DNA of 64,000 nucleotides. Origin: Oegoconia quadripuncta (Eukaryota > Arthropoda > Insecta > Lepidoptera > Autostichidae). This document shows, in pieces, positions 44,901 to 55,868 of this stretch. The position numbers were made by a program, and so were the translations under genes. Location of the stretch: the NCBI GenBank assembly GCA_949316235.1, contig OX438751.1, positions 17,236,801-17,300,800 on the forward strand, in the 5' to 3' direction. Below the pieces are notes generated by a model. That model searched no databases. It saw only the letters and a list, made by a program, of their open reading frames with translations, and was not told the DNA's origin. Each line of letters begins with the position of its first letter. Positions within the stretch are counted from its first letter, which is position 1.

Positions 44901-46379
44901 CGATTCGTCACAATTCGCGTATCGGCGGCCATTTGAGTGGCCATTACCGGCTTACCGTCGATAAGCTTTACTGCCAAACGACATGGTTAGTTTGAACTCC
45001 TCGCACGTTATAAATTATTATAAATACGAAACAGGGAGAAAGTCTCTAAGTTCAATTTTCCGCAAATTTGATCCAGCGCTATAAAGGCAGTGGCAATCTC
45101 GGCGGATTGACGCCGCGTTGATTACTGCCAGTGTTACTCTACCTTCTTTGTGTCGATATAATGATGTTTATAAAGCCTCTCTAATTGAGCGAACATTGTT
45201 GACTTTAGACAAAGGTAAGATTAATATTTATATTACCCCGTACCTAGTTTACGATGAATAAACACCGCTTTCCCAACTCTACATTTTGTAGAGCAGCTCA
45301 GTTAAAGTTCTTTTGAGGATGTATATTATATCAGATAAAGTGCATAGACTATTGGCGCAAATACCATTAGTATGGAGATTAATCATATTAAATGTACAGT
45401 TAGAAACAGATAAGATAAGTTTACGTTCCTGCACAACATGAATTAAATTTTCTCAGCATATCATGAATATTTCTAGATAGCATTTTGTGCTTTTTAATAA
45501 CCTTACTATAATTGCTGTAACTAAATAAATATCGAAAGGCGTTCATGATTTCCTGAGTAAATTAAATTTGGATGCTGCTGGCCTGTCAAGGTTTATTTGT
45601 TTCCGACTATACCAGTAGCCGACCTGATATAAATATCTAAGATTCCATAATTATTACTATTAATGTCAAAATTAATTAATGTCACTAATAATAAAAGTTT
45701 TCAGAATTCACTAAAGTAGACATCGATTTGGCCTATGGAGTATTGTTTTTTTTTTGTGTTTTATTAGCTATTAACTAATATATTTTATAATTCTCATGTT
45801 TTCATTTAAAAAATGATTGAATAGCACACTTGCTCTCGTTCGAAAAATTATGATAAAATAGATTTTAATATTAAATTTCAACTTTACTAATACGGTTTCA
45901 TAAAAATCACTATTTGCTGCTTATTGTATTTTTTTTGTATAATTTACAAGTGCATTAATTCCCACACTAAGATTTCCCGTGTTCTGGGAATCCTTTTACA
46001 TATAAGTATCAATAAATATTAAAGTTATACTTATATGCCCAGTGGTCAATAATAAAAACTGAGCTCAGCAATAGCACTAGTCGTAATAAAACCAATGCAA
46101 CAATTAGCACAGACAATCCTTAGTGCATATAACATATCATAAGTGCTTCTTAAGATGCAAGTGGTAGAGTACACTTAATGATAAAACTAGTTGCTTCAGC
46201 AGTGAAGCAACTAAAGCTATCGCAGTTAATCACGATCTATTAATGTTTTATCCCGTAATAACCCATCTCCCTTGCTTGGAGCCATTTACGTCGGGTTATA
46301 AACTAAGGGCTTATTTATTTATTCATATTATAACCGCGAATATTCTCATACAAGTAATCGACGGGTACAGCCCCAAAGG
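41936..46379. other. Noncoding stretch upstream of the T-box gene
   Basis: Mostly AT-rich with no supported gene. GC-rich unique patches at 43375-43465 (CCCGCCTCTAAGGGGCGTCG) and 44900-45130 may be regulatory. The ORFs at 42194-42544 and 44558-44788 lack domains or convincing codon structure. Confidence 0.35.
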
Positions 46380-47156
46380 CGGCGGCACGGCGCGGCTCTC
46401 ACAGTGCATAAATAGTGATGGGAAGCATCGACGCAGCGAGTAATGCGAATAAATGCTTCGATACGATCGGCTCACCGTTTAACAAGAGAGTCTTTTCCGC
46501 ACCGCGGTGAGCCATTTAGCGAATTTCAATAGTTATCGCGCGGAGAAAAACTCGCTTGTCGAGTAGGACAGACGTGGGCATCGCTGTTGGCGTGAGCGAG
46601 ACGGACGTCATAAGAAAGAAGTAATAAAAAAGCGGTTGTGTGTGCGTGGTCGGAGTGTGGTGGCATAGGGCGGCGATGCAGGCCCCTCCCTGTGGCGCAC
46701 CGCCTCGCCGCCTCGCCGCCGCCTCAGTTGAGTCGACATCGCGCCGCGTCTCACCGGTCGGTCCGCTCTATCCGTGTCCACAGGCTCGCGTAAAAAGTTT
46801 ATACTATTCCGAAACTTTCGCCTACTGTGAATATACAATTTAACTGACGTTGATAATTCTTTTCAACAAAATATAGTATTAAATTATTAACAGAAAGAGT
46901 TTAAAGAAGTTTGTGTACTTTGTTTATTGTGTTTCAAGATTTCAGTAACTGGGAAAGTTCTGATTCATAATTTTTATAGTCTGACAGTTGAATTATATTA
47001 TTAAAAAGCTTCACTGTTGATTTCTTCCTAAAACCATAATCCACGCATTATCTACGGCTAACTTAAAATTCACATATAGTGTGAACGGACGTCAGCAAGA
47101 CGTCAGCGAGAGAGTTTTCTAAGTTGAGATTGCACAGACTATGTTCAGTGCCATCG
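46380..47156 (+). promoter_or_regulatory. Probable promoter and 5' UTR of the T-box gene
   Basis: The interval from 46370 to 46800 becomes GC-rich and CpG-containing immediately upstream of the first coding exon. An ATAAATA at 46408-46414 could serve as a weak TATA box. The 46850-47140 part is AT-richer and could be 5' UTR or contain a 5' UTR intron; no junction can be fixed from sequence alone. GACGTCAGC is directly repeated at 47089-47108. Confidence 0.4.
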
Positions 47157-47176
47157 ATGGGATGTTCAGACGGTGA
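47141..47176 (+). CDS. Upstream ORF overlapping the main start
   Basis: An ATG at 47141 opens an 11-codon frame that ends TGA at 47174-47176. It overlaps the in-frame start at 47157 in a different frame. If transcription starts upstream, ribosomes would meet this ATG first. Its context is weak (GACTATGT), so leaky scanning is likely. No peptide function is implied. Confidence 0.4.
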   Translation: MFSAIDGMFRR

Positions 47177-47403
47177 CGGCGCGTGGACTGGCGACAGATT
47201 GGGATCGGAGGCGGTCAACTTGATGCTGCTGCAGGGCGAGAGCCGGGAGCGGCCGGGGCTGGCGGTGGCCATGGAGGAGGACTGCTCCGCGAGGCCCTGC
47301 GCCACGGACTTCTCCATTGCGGCCATCATGGCCAGGGATCGGCAGGAAAGGCGAGAGAGGCGGAGACATAGAGACCCTAGAGAAGATACACTAACACCTT
47401 TAG
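47157..47403 (+). CDS. mid/H15: T-box transcription factor (Tbx20/midline/H15 class), coding exon 1
   Basis: Encodes residues 1-82 and the first base of codon 83. The protein is a nuclear DNA-binding regulator expected to act in heart, nervous-system and segment patterning, as Tbx20-class proteins do in insects and vertebrates. Residues 50-61 read TDFSIAAIMARD, containing an eh1-like FSIxxI motif that in this class recruits Groucho-type corepressors. An Arg/Glu-rich stretch follows (residues 60-76). The exon ends TTAG with a strong donor GTAAGT (47404-47409), phase 1. The first in-frame ATG is 47157 with poor context. Met39 at 47271 has a near-ideal context (GTGGCCATGG) and may be the true or alternative start, leaving the eh1 motif only 13 residues from the N-terminus. 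The class is assigned from this motif plus exon 2. Whether it is the midline or the H15 paralogue cannot be decided here. Confidence 0.85.
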
Positions 47404-48112
47404 GTAAGTCTGATATAATTTTTCCCACTTGTGATTAAGTAAGATTTTTTGATGATAATAACATTACCTACCTTGTACTAATTTACCGTAAATGATTTTA
47501 AATTACATGATTTTATAAAGATTATAAATAAATAAATATATTTAGTTACTAATTATTATATATAATCTTCAATATATTATTGACACGTGAAATATCAATA
47601 TTTCAATAATTTGAAAATCATGAATATTGATTTAAATATTTAATATCTATCTAAATTAAAATTTTGTAATAAATGTTTTCTAAATGTATCAAAATAATTT
47701 CTTAGTAGGTACTTTTTTGTAGTTCCTTCTAACTTCAGACACTTTAAAATTAATTAAATATTACATTTATATTATTTTTTAAAAGTTACAATTAATAAAA
47801 TTTTAATGTAGCACTAACAATTTCATACTCATAGGTTTTTTTATTTTAATGTTATTTGTTTCTTGTCAAAAGATTTATTAAGAGATATTAGATTATATAT
47901 TCTTTACAAATTTATTTCTTTTTTATATTAATTAATTTTCCGAATATTATCTATTGATGCCAATGAAAATAATACATGTAGATATCGTAAAAGTTTCTAG
48001 TGAATTTCAAATGATTAATATATTAATGTAGTTACACAGTATAGCTGCCTACATCATGAAATTATAATGTATTCTATATAAATCATTATCAATTTATCAA
48101 CAAGCTACAGAG

Positions 48113-48150
48113 CTCCACTGTTGAACATAAGCCTGTCTCAAGGCATGGTA
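48113..48150 (-). mobile_element. Tiny RTE-type LINE 3'-end remnant
   Basis: GCTCCACTGTTGAACATAAG followed by CCTGTCTCAAGG resembles the antisense of the RTE terminus (compare 62161 and 17640). Too short to place precisely. Confidence 0.45.
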
Positions 48151-48749
48151 CTTGTATCGCTACGCGTTCTTTTAAAGAAACTTTCTTAAAGAAACACAAA
48201 TTCCGAGAATATAACATTTAATAAAAGGAATTCCTACACAAAATGTCGGTTGTGCATTTATAATAATTGAATTAAATATTTTGCTGATAAGACCTGTTTT
48301 TATAATACGTACCTATCACCATTTTCAGGCTATGAGCGAGCGGCAAAATATAACAAATTTTAAAAGCGATTTCGCCCTCGTATAGTCTCGCGACAATCAT
48401 ATTTCGTGATAAAAAGCCGAATTCCATACCTATGGCAATGCGGAATGTGGTTTATCACTTTACCAACTTTCATCGAAATCTGTTCAGGCATTTTATTGCA
48501 AATTCTATACAACCAGCAAGGTAGACCGCCAAATGTTGTAGTAATATCTAATAAAAATAGCAATTTATCAAAATCCTTTCTTAAAAGATTAGAGTAAAAC
48601 TTGTCCCGGTTTGAAGCATACTGTGTACAAGTATATGACCATTTCATAAATAAATGTATCAAAATAGTTTAGTGCCCATAGTACTAAACTACAGATTTTG
48701 CCGACTGTGGAACTGGATATTTGGTGTTATTAAAGGTTTACAGGTAGGT

Positions 48750-48950
48750 AAAGACGACCTATTGGTGTAGTAGATAGTGACCCTGTCAGCGAAACCAACG
48801 GTTGCGGGTTCGAATCCCGCGACGGGTAAATGTTTGTGTGATGAATACGAACATTTATTCCCGAATTACGGATGTTTATATAAATATTTATATGTTTATC
48901 CGTTAGTACAGTATCCATAGTACAAGCTAAATATAAAAAAAAATCACATC
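48750..48950 (+). repeat. tRNA-derived SINE family 2 (variant)
   Basis: Head GACGACCTATTGGTGTAGTA, GTGACCCTGTCAGCGAAACC, perfect B box GGTTCGAATCC (48807-48817), CGCGACGGGTAAATG, then TGTGATGAATACGAACATTT. The 3' part differs from the copies at 25627 and 40008. Inside T-box intron 1. Confidence 0.9.
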
Positions 48951-49006
48951 AATAGCCGATACAATACAAGTTATTCAAAACCTAATATTATGGATAATAA
49001 ATAACA

Positions 49007-49261
49007 TACAGGGTGAATTTGAATTCGTGTAATTCCTATTAACTGATGACGCCACTCTTGATTATGAACAACTTTCCGCAAGAAATCATAGTCGAATTCG
49101 TCAAAAAGTTTTCGATTACCCATTCAACGTAAACTGCCTTTAGTATGGAAGTCCAACAATTTTCGGCTGAATTCGGATATCATTCCTACTGGAAAGTTGT
49201 TCGTAATCAGGAGTGGAGTCACCAGTAAGCAGGAATTACATTAATTAAATTTCACCTTGTA
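49007..49261. mobile_element. TACAGGGTG-ended MITE (255 bp)
   Basis: Starts TACAGGGTGAATTTGAATTC and ends AAATTTCACCTTGTA; the arms stay complementary inward for about 80 bp (CGCCACTCTTGATTATGAAC against GTTCGTAATCAGGAGTGGAG). It can fold almost completely into a hairpin. No ORF. Confidence 0.85.
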
Positions 49262-49384
49262 TAACAGGCATAATTACTTATGTGACAATAGTAAACTTAT
49301 TGTCAATCTTCTTTAATTTACGCTACATTAGGGACTGGTTGCCGTATAATAATAATTGTACTAGATACGCTCAAGGAATTGAGT

Positions 49385-49560
49385 GGTGTGGGGTTTTGGT
49401 ACGTAAAAATAATAGAACCAACCCATTTCTTCCCGTGGGTATTGTAAAAGATTTTCCACCGAAAAACATAGAGATGTTTCTAAGGAGACTTGCACGTTTT
49501 AACGGCGGTGGGCTCACATTTCTGTTTAGATGGGGCGTCATGCTAAGAAAGATTGTAATA
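49385..49560 (+). repeat. Dispersed repeat V, copy 2
   Basis: Shares TTCTTCCCGTGGGTATTGTA, GATTTTCCACCGAAAAACAT and ACGTTTTAACGGCGGTGGGC with copy 1 at 27353. It lacks a clear A-rich tail. The opposing 97- and 70-codon ORFs here are by-products. Confidence 0.65.
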
Positions 49561-50007
49561 CTGTTACATAATTGATACGTCATTTCAATGTTGATTGTTA
49601 TAGAGTTAGTATATAATTCTAATTGGTAAGTCTATTTGAGCATAGTAGAATTTTTATTTTAATACCTAGATATAAAAATCTATTAAAAACCAAAGATAAC
49701 ATTTAACATTAAACATTTCCAAGCCCAGATTAAAGCAAAACATTTTAAAGTGGTTGCTAAGCAATTTTTTAAATATATTCATATACAAACATTATTAATT
49801 CCAGATTAAACCAATAGAATTAAAAACGGTGGCTTAGTTTCTTTTTAAAGTATCTTAAGATTATTCACACATGTAATATTTTCCTGGATGTGTCCAGAAA
49901 AACTATTTTTTTTAAACGAGTCTGTAATTTTTTTAGAGTGGATTGACAACAATCCGTACGATTGTAAAGTTTACAATATTTAAAATTCTTATAAGTCTTA
50001 TAATATA

Positions 50008-50261
50008 CTAACTTTCCGCGCGCGGCTTCGCCTGCGTAGAACAACTTTATCGCGGAAATTTGTTTATTCTGCGGATATTACTCTATTTGTCTGTTTAAAA
50101 AATATTCTTTGTTAAGACGTAGATTCTGAAAGAATGAAGGATGATACCCTGTATAAATATCCAGGGTCTATTCTATCTAAATACCAAAATTCATCCAAAT
50201 TCAAAAAGAAAGAAATAAAGAAACAAACATCCAAACTATCGCATTTATAATATTAGTTACA
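50008..50261 (-). repeat. Dispersed repeat U, copy 3
   Basis: Antisense copy: ACTTTCCGCGCGCGGCTTCG at the left, AACTTTATCGCGGAAATTTG in the middle, and AACTATCGCATTTATAATAT at the right. Lies in T-box intron 1. Confidence 0.8.
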
Positions 50262-52215
50262 TTAGATCTAATAAGTATTTTCTATCGTATTTTTTCTTTG
50301 CGTTTCATCAAGCAATGATCTATGCTGTTACTTTACTCACTATATGAAACCAAAGTCACTTTTACGACACAAGCGAGAGATGGGTTGATTCTATTTAATT
50401 CGCACTAATATTACAAATGCGGAAGTAACTCTGGTTGTTACTTGTTCACGACTAAACCCTGAACTTAATAATGAAATAAATTGTACCTTAGTAATATAAA
50501 ACCAGTTTTAAATGAGCCACCCTTAGAGTTTCTTGCTTGTTCTTCTTAGGGGAAAGCTTAAAAAATTTAAAACTGACTATTTTAAGTGCACCCTACGAGC
50601 TTGCGTACCTACAATGTAAAGATTTTTTTAAACTTTTGTTTTACTTTAACCGTTCGTATTGAAATTTGGCGAAAGACAGGTTATCAAACAACTCAGAGAT
50701 TAAAATATTGGCTACTTTTCATAATGAAAACAGGCCGCGATAAAGTAATTTCAAGGAAAGTATTTGAGTAATTGCGCAAAGTTTAACAATTATGAAGTAA
50801 TTTGTGGTTAAGTCCAATTAGATTTACTGAAAATCATTGACCGATATTGATCAAGGGCTGGAAAAGATGAGATAAGAAAAAAAAAAACTACAATAAAATC
50901 GCGGGCGGAATGTTGGTGAATCAATATTACTTTATTTACAATAGATAAAGTTTACATTTGAAAAAAATAGACAGTACCTATTTGAAGATACCATGCAGGA
51001 GTTAGGCATTTACAGCCTTCCTTTGAGGAGAAGTCCAAGAAACAATTTTTTTTTTCTTTTTAATTCATGAAAGAAACAACTTGACAGTCGAGCAGTTATA
51101 CATTTAGTTCTATACATTATTATCGCTCACGTAGAAAAGATCTGGTTCTTATTTCTTGAATTAACTGTGTGCCCATCACTACTTTTAGTGAATAAAGCTT
51201 TTTTCTTGGAATAAAACAAATTCTCATAAATACTTTGAAATATTGTTAAAAATAAATTTTCAATTCTCTCTATAACAGAAATAGATAAGAAATTGGGAAA
51301 ATATAAACTTCGACAGTATAATATCTTACATTTATTGTATACTTGAAAGTTTTTAAATATGACTAATCCAAAAAAGTGAGTATCTCAATAATTATGTTTA
51401 ATCACGTATCAATACTAAAAAATTGGATTAGTTAGACGTTAGATTTACTCTAACTAGAATATTTTGCTTTGCGGACGAGCAGCTGACATAGAACAAATTT
51501 TTATTTTGCAAAAGAGCAAATACAATACGAATACGAGCAATTTATAACCTGCGTCGATGTGACTTTCTCCGGGACAGATTTAAGGAAATTAATATTTTAA
51601 CTGTTCCATCACAGTTTATTTACGAGAATATACATTCGAAAAAATATTTCTGTATTCCCGAAACCTAATGACAAGCATAATTTAAATTTGAGATAGGTGT
51701 AATATATAATTGGCTACCCCTAAGTTCAGACTAAGCAAAGTTAACACATAATTTATGGGACACTGTATACGCTTTTAAAACCTTAGGTTGGTACCTATAT
51801 ATAAAATATCATTAATCTAACTGAGAAAAAAATTAAAGATCATGTAAAAACATCATCAGCAAGAAAAGGTTACTACAAAATTTGTGACTACCTGAATGAC
51901 AAACACGCTTACCTACTTCGACCAGCTCCCAAAAATTATGAAATTGTATTAGTTGCACTTTATATTTATTTTTCTTTAAAAAAAAGGGCAACAATGTTCC
52001 TGCGGGTTTCTTGTGCAGCTACTTTTACCACAGATGATGATGATGAGAGATCCCTTTACATGACATGATTTACATGATGACAGACAAATGCAATGATTAT
52101 ATTTCCAGTAGATTTAAATTGACATTCAACAAATTATATCATTGTATCTTACGTTGAAATAAATGCTTGAAGTTTGAAATATGCTGACATTCTTTCTTTC
52201 AAAGAGGTACTATTA

Positions 52216-52395
52216 TGTTTAATACTCTGTTTGGTTGGTGGTAGGGCATTTTAAATGTCCGCCTGACTCACCCTTCTCTATGCTGGCAAATAAGATGGGG
52301 TTTCCGGGTCAGTACGATTCCACCTTCGGCTTCATCTTTACTTAACATCAGGTGTGATTGAGGTCAAGTGCTAGGCCGTTGCCGTAAAAAAGAGG
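52216..52395 (+). repeat. SINE family 1, internally deleted, headless copy
   Basis: Begins at TTTAATACTCTGTTTGGTTG (body) and ends GCCGTAAAAAAGAGG. An internal part between GTCCGCCTGACTC and GATGGGGTTTCCGG is missing. Contains an intact AGGTGTGA (52350-52357). Confidence 0.85.
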
Positions 52396-52595
52396 TTTTT
52401 ATAGTATTCGCGGTTAACTTAATTTCTTGGACAGAATCAAAAAACAAAGTTACAAGGATTTCTATTGACATGTAATCACCGATTAAAAGTTATCGCGTAT
52501 TGAAATTTATCTAATAGGTAAAATTCCCTGAAACCACTTAGTCTACAGGATCCACTTAGTCTAGGATTTTTTCATGCACAAAGATAAACTATTTT

Positions 52596-52879
52596 GACTA
52601 AAAGCACTTCATCTCTATCAAACTTGATGTTAAGTGAAAATTAGGTCGAAGATGGTAGCGCTTTCATCCGGAACCCCTAACTTATTTATACAGCCGTAAA
52701 ACAACAATACTCTCAACATTTCGGTTTGGCGGCTGACTTAGATAAAACTGTAGTAGTTGACTAGGTGGACATTTAAAATGCCCTACCATCAACCAAACCA
52801 AGTACTAAACACGAATTCCGCTGGGATCGACCCCGCGACCACTTTGTTGTAAACCTTACGTTGTTTTCATTGAGCCTAT
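52596..52879 (-). repeat. tRNA-derived SINE family 1, diverged copy
   Basis: Minus strand: GGCTCAATGAAAACAACGTA, B box GGTCGATCCCAGCGG, then the body. It lies only 200 bp from the + copy at 52216, making an inverted SINE pair. The octamer is lost. Confidence 0.82.
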
Positions 52880-53048
52880 CGAAATGATATGCCTTTTCAC
52901 TGTGCTTGGAGTCCGGCTGGATGTGTTAGATAGGTACCTATTTCTGCTGTGAAGCTTAATGCCCGCATTGTTAACAAAGCCAGAGAAATTACAGGTTCAG
53001 ATATTCCTTCTTAATCCTCAGACTCACATCACATCTGTGCCTTATATT

Positions 53049-53340
53049 TCAACCGCCTCCCTGGCTCAATGTAAACAACATAAGGTGTATAAAACGGAGG
53101 TCGTCGGTTCGACTCCCAGCCAGGTTTAATACTCAGTTTGATTGGTGATTGGGCTTATAAATGTAGGTACGGCCAGCTGCTACTATCTTATCTAAGATTG
53201 CCGCTAAACAGAAATGTTGATAGCATTGTTGTGTATCTATCTTACCTCAAACACCCGTAGGTGTTTCGGCTCATCCTCAATTAACATTAGATGTGATAGA
53301 GATCAAACGCTAACCCGTTGTGTACTAAAGAAAATATTTA
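53049..53340 (+). repeat. tRNA-derived SINE family 1
   Basis: Head ACCGCCTCCCTGGCTCAATG, B box GGTTCGACTCC, diverged body, ending TTGTGTACTAAAGAAAATAT. The octamer is mutated (AGATGTGA). Confidence 0.85.
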
Positions 53341-54307
53341 TTGATTTATTTAATTTATGTAATTTACTGATTAATGCTTCATCATCACCAGCCTTACACG
53401 TCCCCACCTTTGAGGCACAGCCTCCTCTCGTTACGCTAAATAAATTCATCCGGTGTATGAAGTTTTTTTTACTAAAGAAACACAAATGATTTCTTTTTAT
53501 TGATAAAGTCACTAGCTAGTTACTTATGGTAAATCTGATAATATCCTTTACAAACTAAATAAATAAATGAAGTAAGAAAAAGTTATAAGGTTTTAATAAG
53601 TTGACAATGTCTCTCTACAGCAGCTGATCATCTTATAAGATAATTGACAAAGCTTCTTTACAGTAGCTTCTATCCGATTATTTTATATAATTAATTAGTC
53701 TACATTATTCAATTGTTAGCTATTGTCCCTATTGCTAATGTTGATCTGTTCAGGTGATCCAATTGTGATTATGAAAAGAAAGAATTATTTCGTGATAATA
53801 TCACTAGTGTTAGTTAGGAAATTAGTTATTCTGTGCTATTAGGTATTTTGTCAAAATTAAAGACAGCCACATCCAATAATTAAACAGTGCACTGCTGCAG
53901 AATTGCATGCTCATACATAATCTTTTGTAATCGTATCGTACTTTGGGAGAGACTTTGGTCCAACTATGGCCGATAGTAGGTACGGGCTGCAATTATTATG
54001 TAAATAAAAAATATACTTAGGAAAGAAAATTCGGCAAGGAGAAACTGTAGTAATTCGTTAGTCTATACTTGTTGTTTCATTGTTGTCACCTGTTGTAAAA
54101 ATTACAGTTAAAAGATAACGACGGTCGCAAATTAGTATTCCAAAAATGAAAAAAGTGTGAGAGGACAAATACCCTGACGGTTCCGTACGTAACATCACCA
54201 TTGATATACTTTTGCACGCCCTTTCTTAGAAACGACTCGTAACGAAGGTCCGCGGGAGTTTGAGGATACTGCAGTAAAAGTCTAGAGCAATGCAATAAAA
54301 AGATAGA

Positions 54308-54715
54308 GCCTTTCAAAGCGTATTTTCATTCACTCACTGACTGACACTGACAGATCATCACAACCTACACGGTACTTTCCACTGACGTACAATTTTGAAG
54401 TTTGGCACAAGTGACAAACTTATATTTGCGGTTAATTTTGCATGCCCACTGCGTGCCATGAGGGTTCGTACCTACCTAGCATTATTACTATTGACAACCT
54501 TATTAAATCGACAAACTTAAATATGTGTTTAGTTACTTAGACGATCTAATAATATTAAAAGTTATGATTTTCGTATATGTATTCCCACACTTATGCCACA
54601 ATACCAATTTTTCCAATTTCGAGATACCAGAAAGGATAGACAAAGGGCAGTACGGTATAGGTGTTGATGATCTGTCAGTGAATGGGTACTTTTAGATGAA
54701 AATACGCTTTGAAAG
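54308..54715. mobile_element. Inverted-repeat element (about 408 bp)
   Basis: The left end CCTTTCAAAGCGTATTTTCA with GACACTGACAGATCATCA is the reverse complement of the right end, TGATCTGTCAGTGAATGGG with GATGAAAATACGCTTTGAAA, giving imperfect arms of about 50 bp. No transposase. The flanks (GGTTCCGTACG at 54178, GGTACGGAACCC at 54890) are themselves repeat-like, so it may be nested in a larger element. Confidence 0.75.
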
Positions 54716-55582
54716 GCCGTATTTTTTTACTGCTGGAAACTTGAATATGGCCGCAGCCCTAAGTTATTGATATTGATTCTAAAGTGATACCTCCAGCCTT
54801 TTCTGAGAAAAAGGGTCTTAATTCATAGACAGACACAGCCAGATAAACAACACAATGATACTATACGGGCTCCGTTTTTCCAAAATAAGGTACGGAACCC
54901 TACGAAAAAAAATTATATTTTTAGTGTTCCGTCACAGACTTAATATGTTCCATGACAAATAGGTATGCCAAACCTCTTCTGAAATCACCTCGGTTTCTGT
55001 AGACCTGTCACCGCCATTTATTTCAGATAATATTTGAAATATGGTTATACAAAATGATGGGTGAAAATTAGGCGCGAAAAAAGGTAGAGTTATATTTTTA
55101 AGGAGCTAAATGGAAAATTCGCTTCGAACGCTATATGGATATGATGATGATGATGAAATGGAAAATTTTATTGGATAGAATACATATTAAATTGGATATT
55201 ATAATGAAAGCAAGATTTCAAATAAAAGAACATATTTTACTTTATAAAATTTTTGCAGCTTGTGCAAAATACTGTGTCCTTCGAAGCTGCTGGCTTTGCT
55301 AATCGTTTTGAACAGTAAGAACAACCCCGTCATTTTAAAAATGCAAAGTCAAAATTATGTTAACTCTATGTTAACTAACTAAACTAACTAAATAAGAGTA
55401 CATTAGCTACTTATGTAATTTATGTAAGCAACTGTTAGTCTCTCAAATAAATAAATAAATAATTTACACTGAATTTATGTGATCCAGTCAATTATAACAA
55501 TATTTTAGAAACCTTAAAGGCCTCTTAAAATGCCCCAATCTCAAGATTTCTATGTCCTAACAACCATTGTGACATGTTTCAG

Positions 55583-55868
55583 AAAAATTCGTCGATGCTG
55601 CGGCGTCGGCGTCGGGGTCTCCATCGCCACCTTTAGCCGAATTCGAGAGAGACTCTCCAGTTGACGTGTCTTCAACATCAGAGGCTGGCTCGGCAAGCGG
55701 CACGGCGAGCGGCTCCCGAGCCCTTTCCCCACCACCTCGTAACCCCCAACTAGCCGAGCGCTGGTCCAGCGAAGAAATGCGGCACATACAGTGTCACCTT
55801 GAAACTAAGGAATTATGGGACAAGTTTAACGAATTAGGAACCGAAATGATCATCACCAAGACAGGAAG
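55583..55868 (+). CDS. mid/H15: T-box transcription factor (Tbx20/midline/H15 class), exon 2, start of T-box
   Basis: Encodes the rest of codon 83 through residue 177 and two bases of 178. Residues 83-140 are a low-complexity Ser/Ala/Pro/Gly linker. The T-box DNA-binding domain begins around residue 148: MRHIQCHLETKELWDKF, then NELGTEMIITKTG and R split by the intron. LETKELWDKF and LGTEMIITK are near-invariant in T-box proteins. The combination with an eh1-like N-terminus points to the Tbx20/mid/H15 class. The acceptor is TGTTTCAG (55575-55582) and the donor is AAG followed by GTAAGA (55869), phase 2. The remaining T-box (MFP-type motif onwards) and C-terminus are not in the window. Confidence 0.93.

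Larger units (their letters stand above)
47404..55582 (+). other. Intron 1 of the T-box gene (8179 bp)
   Basis: Bounded by GTAAGT at 47404 and TGTTTCAG at 55575-55582. Reading phase is preserved exactly (G from exon 1 plus AA of exon 2 gives Glu). The intron holds repeat V copy 2, a SINE family 2 copy, repeat U copy 3, a TACAGGGTG MITE, three SINE family 1 copies and an inverted-repeat element. The remaining sequence is AT-rich with no further exon candidate recognised. Confidence 0.8.

Noticed and set aside
47124..47156. Upstream extension of the T-box ORF from a TTG
   Set aside because: TTG is not an expected animal start; the first in-frame ATG is at 47157.
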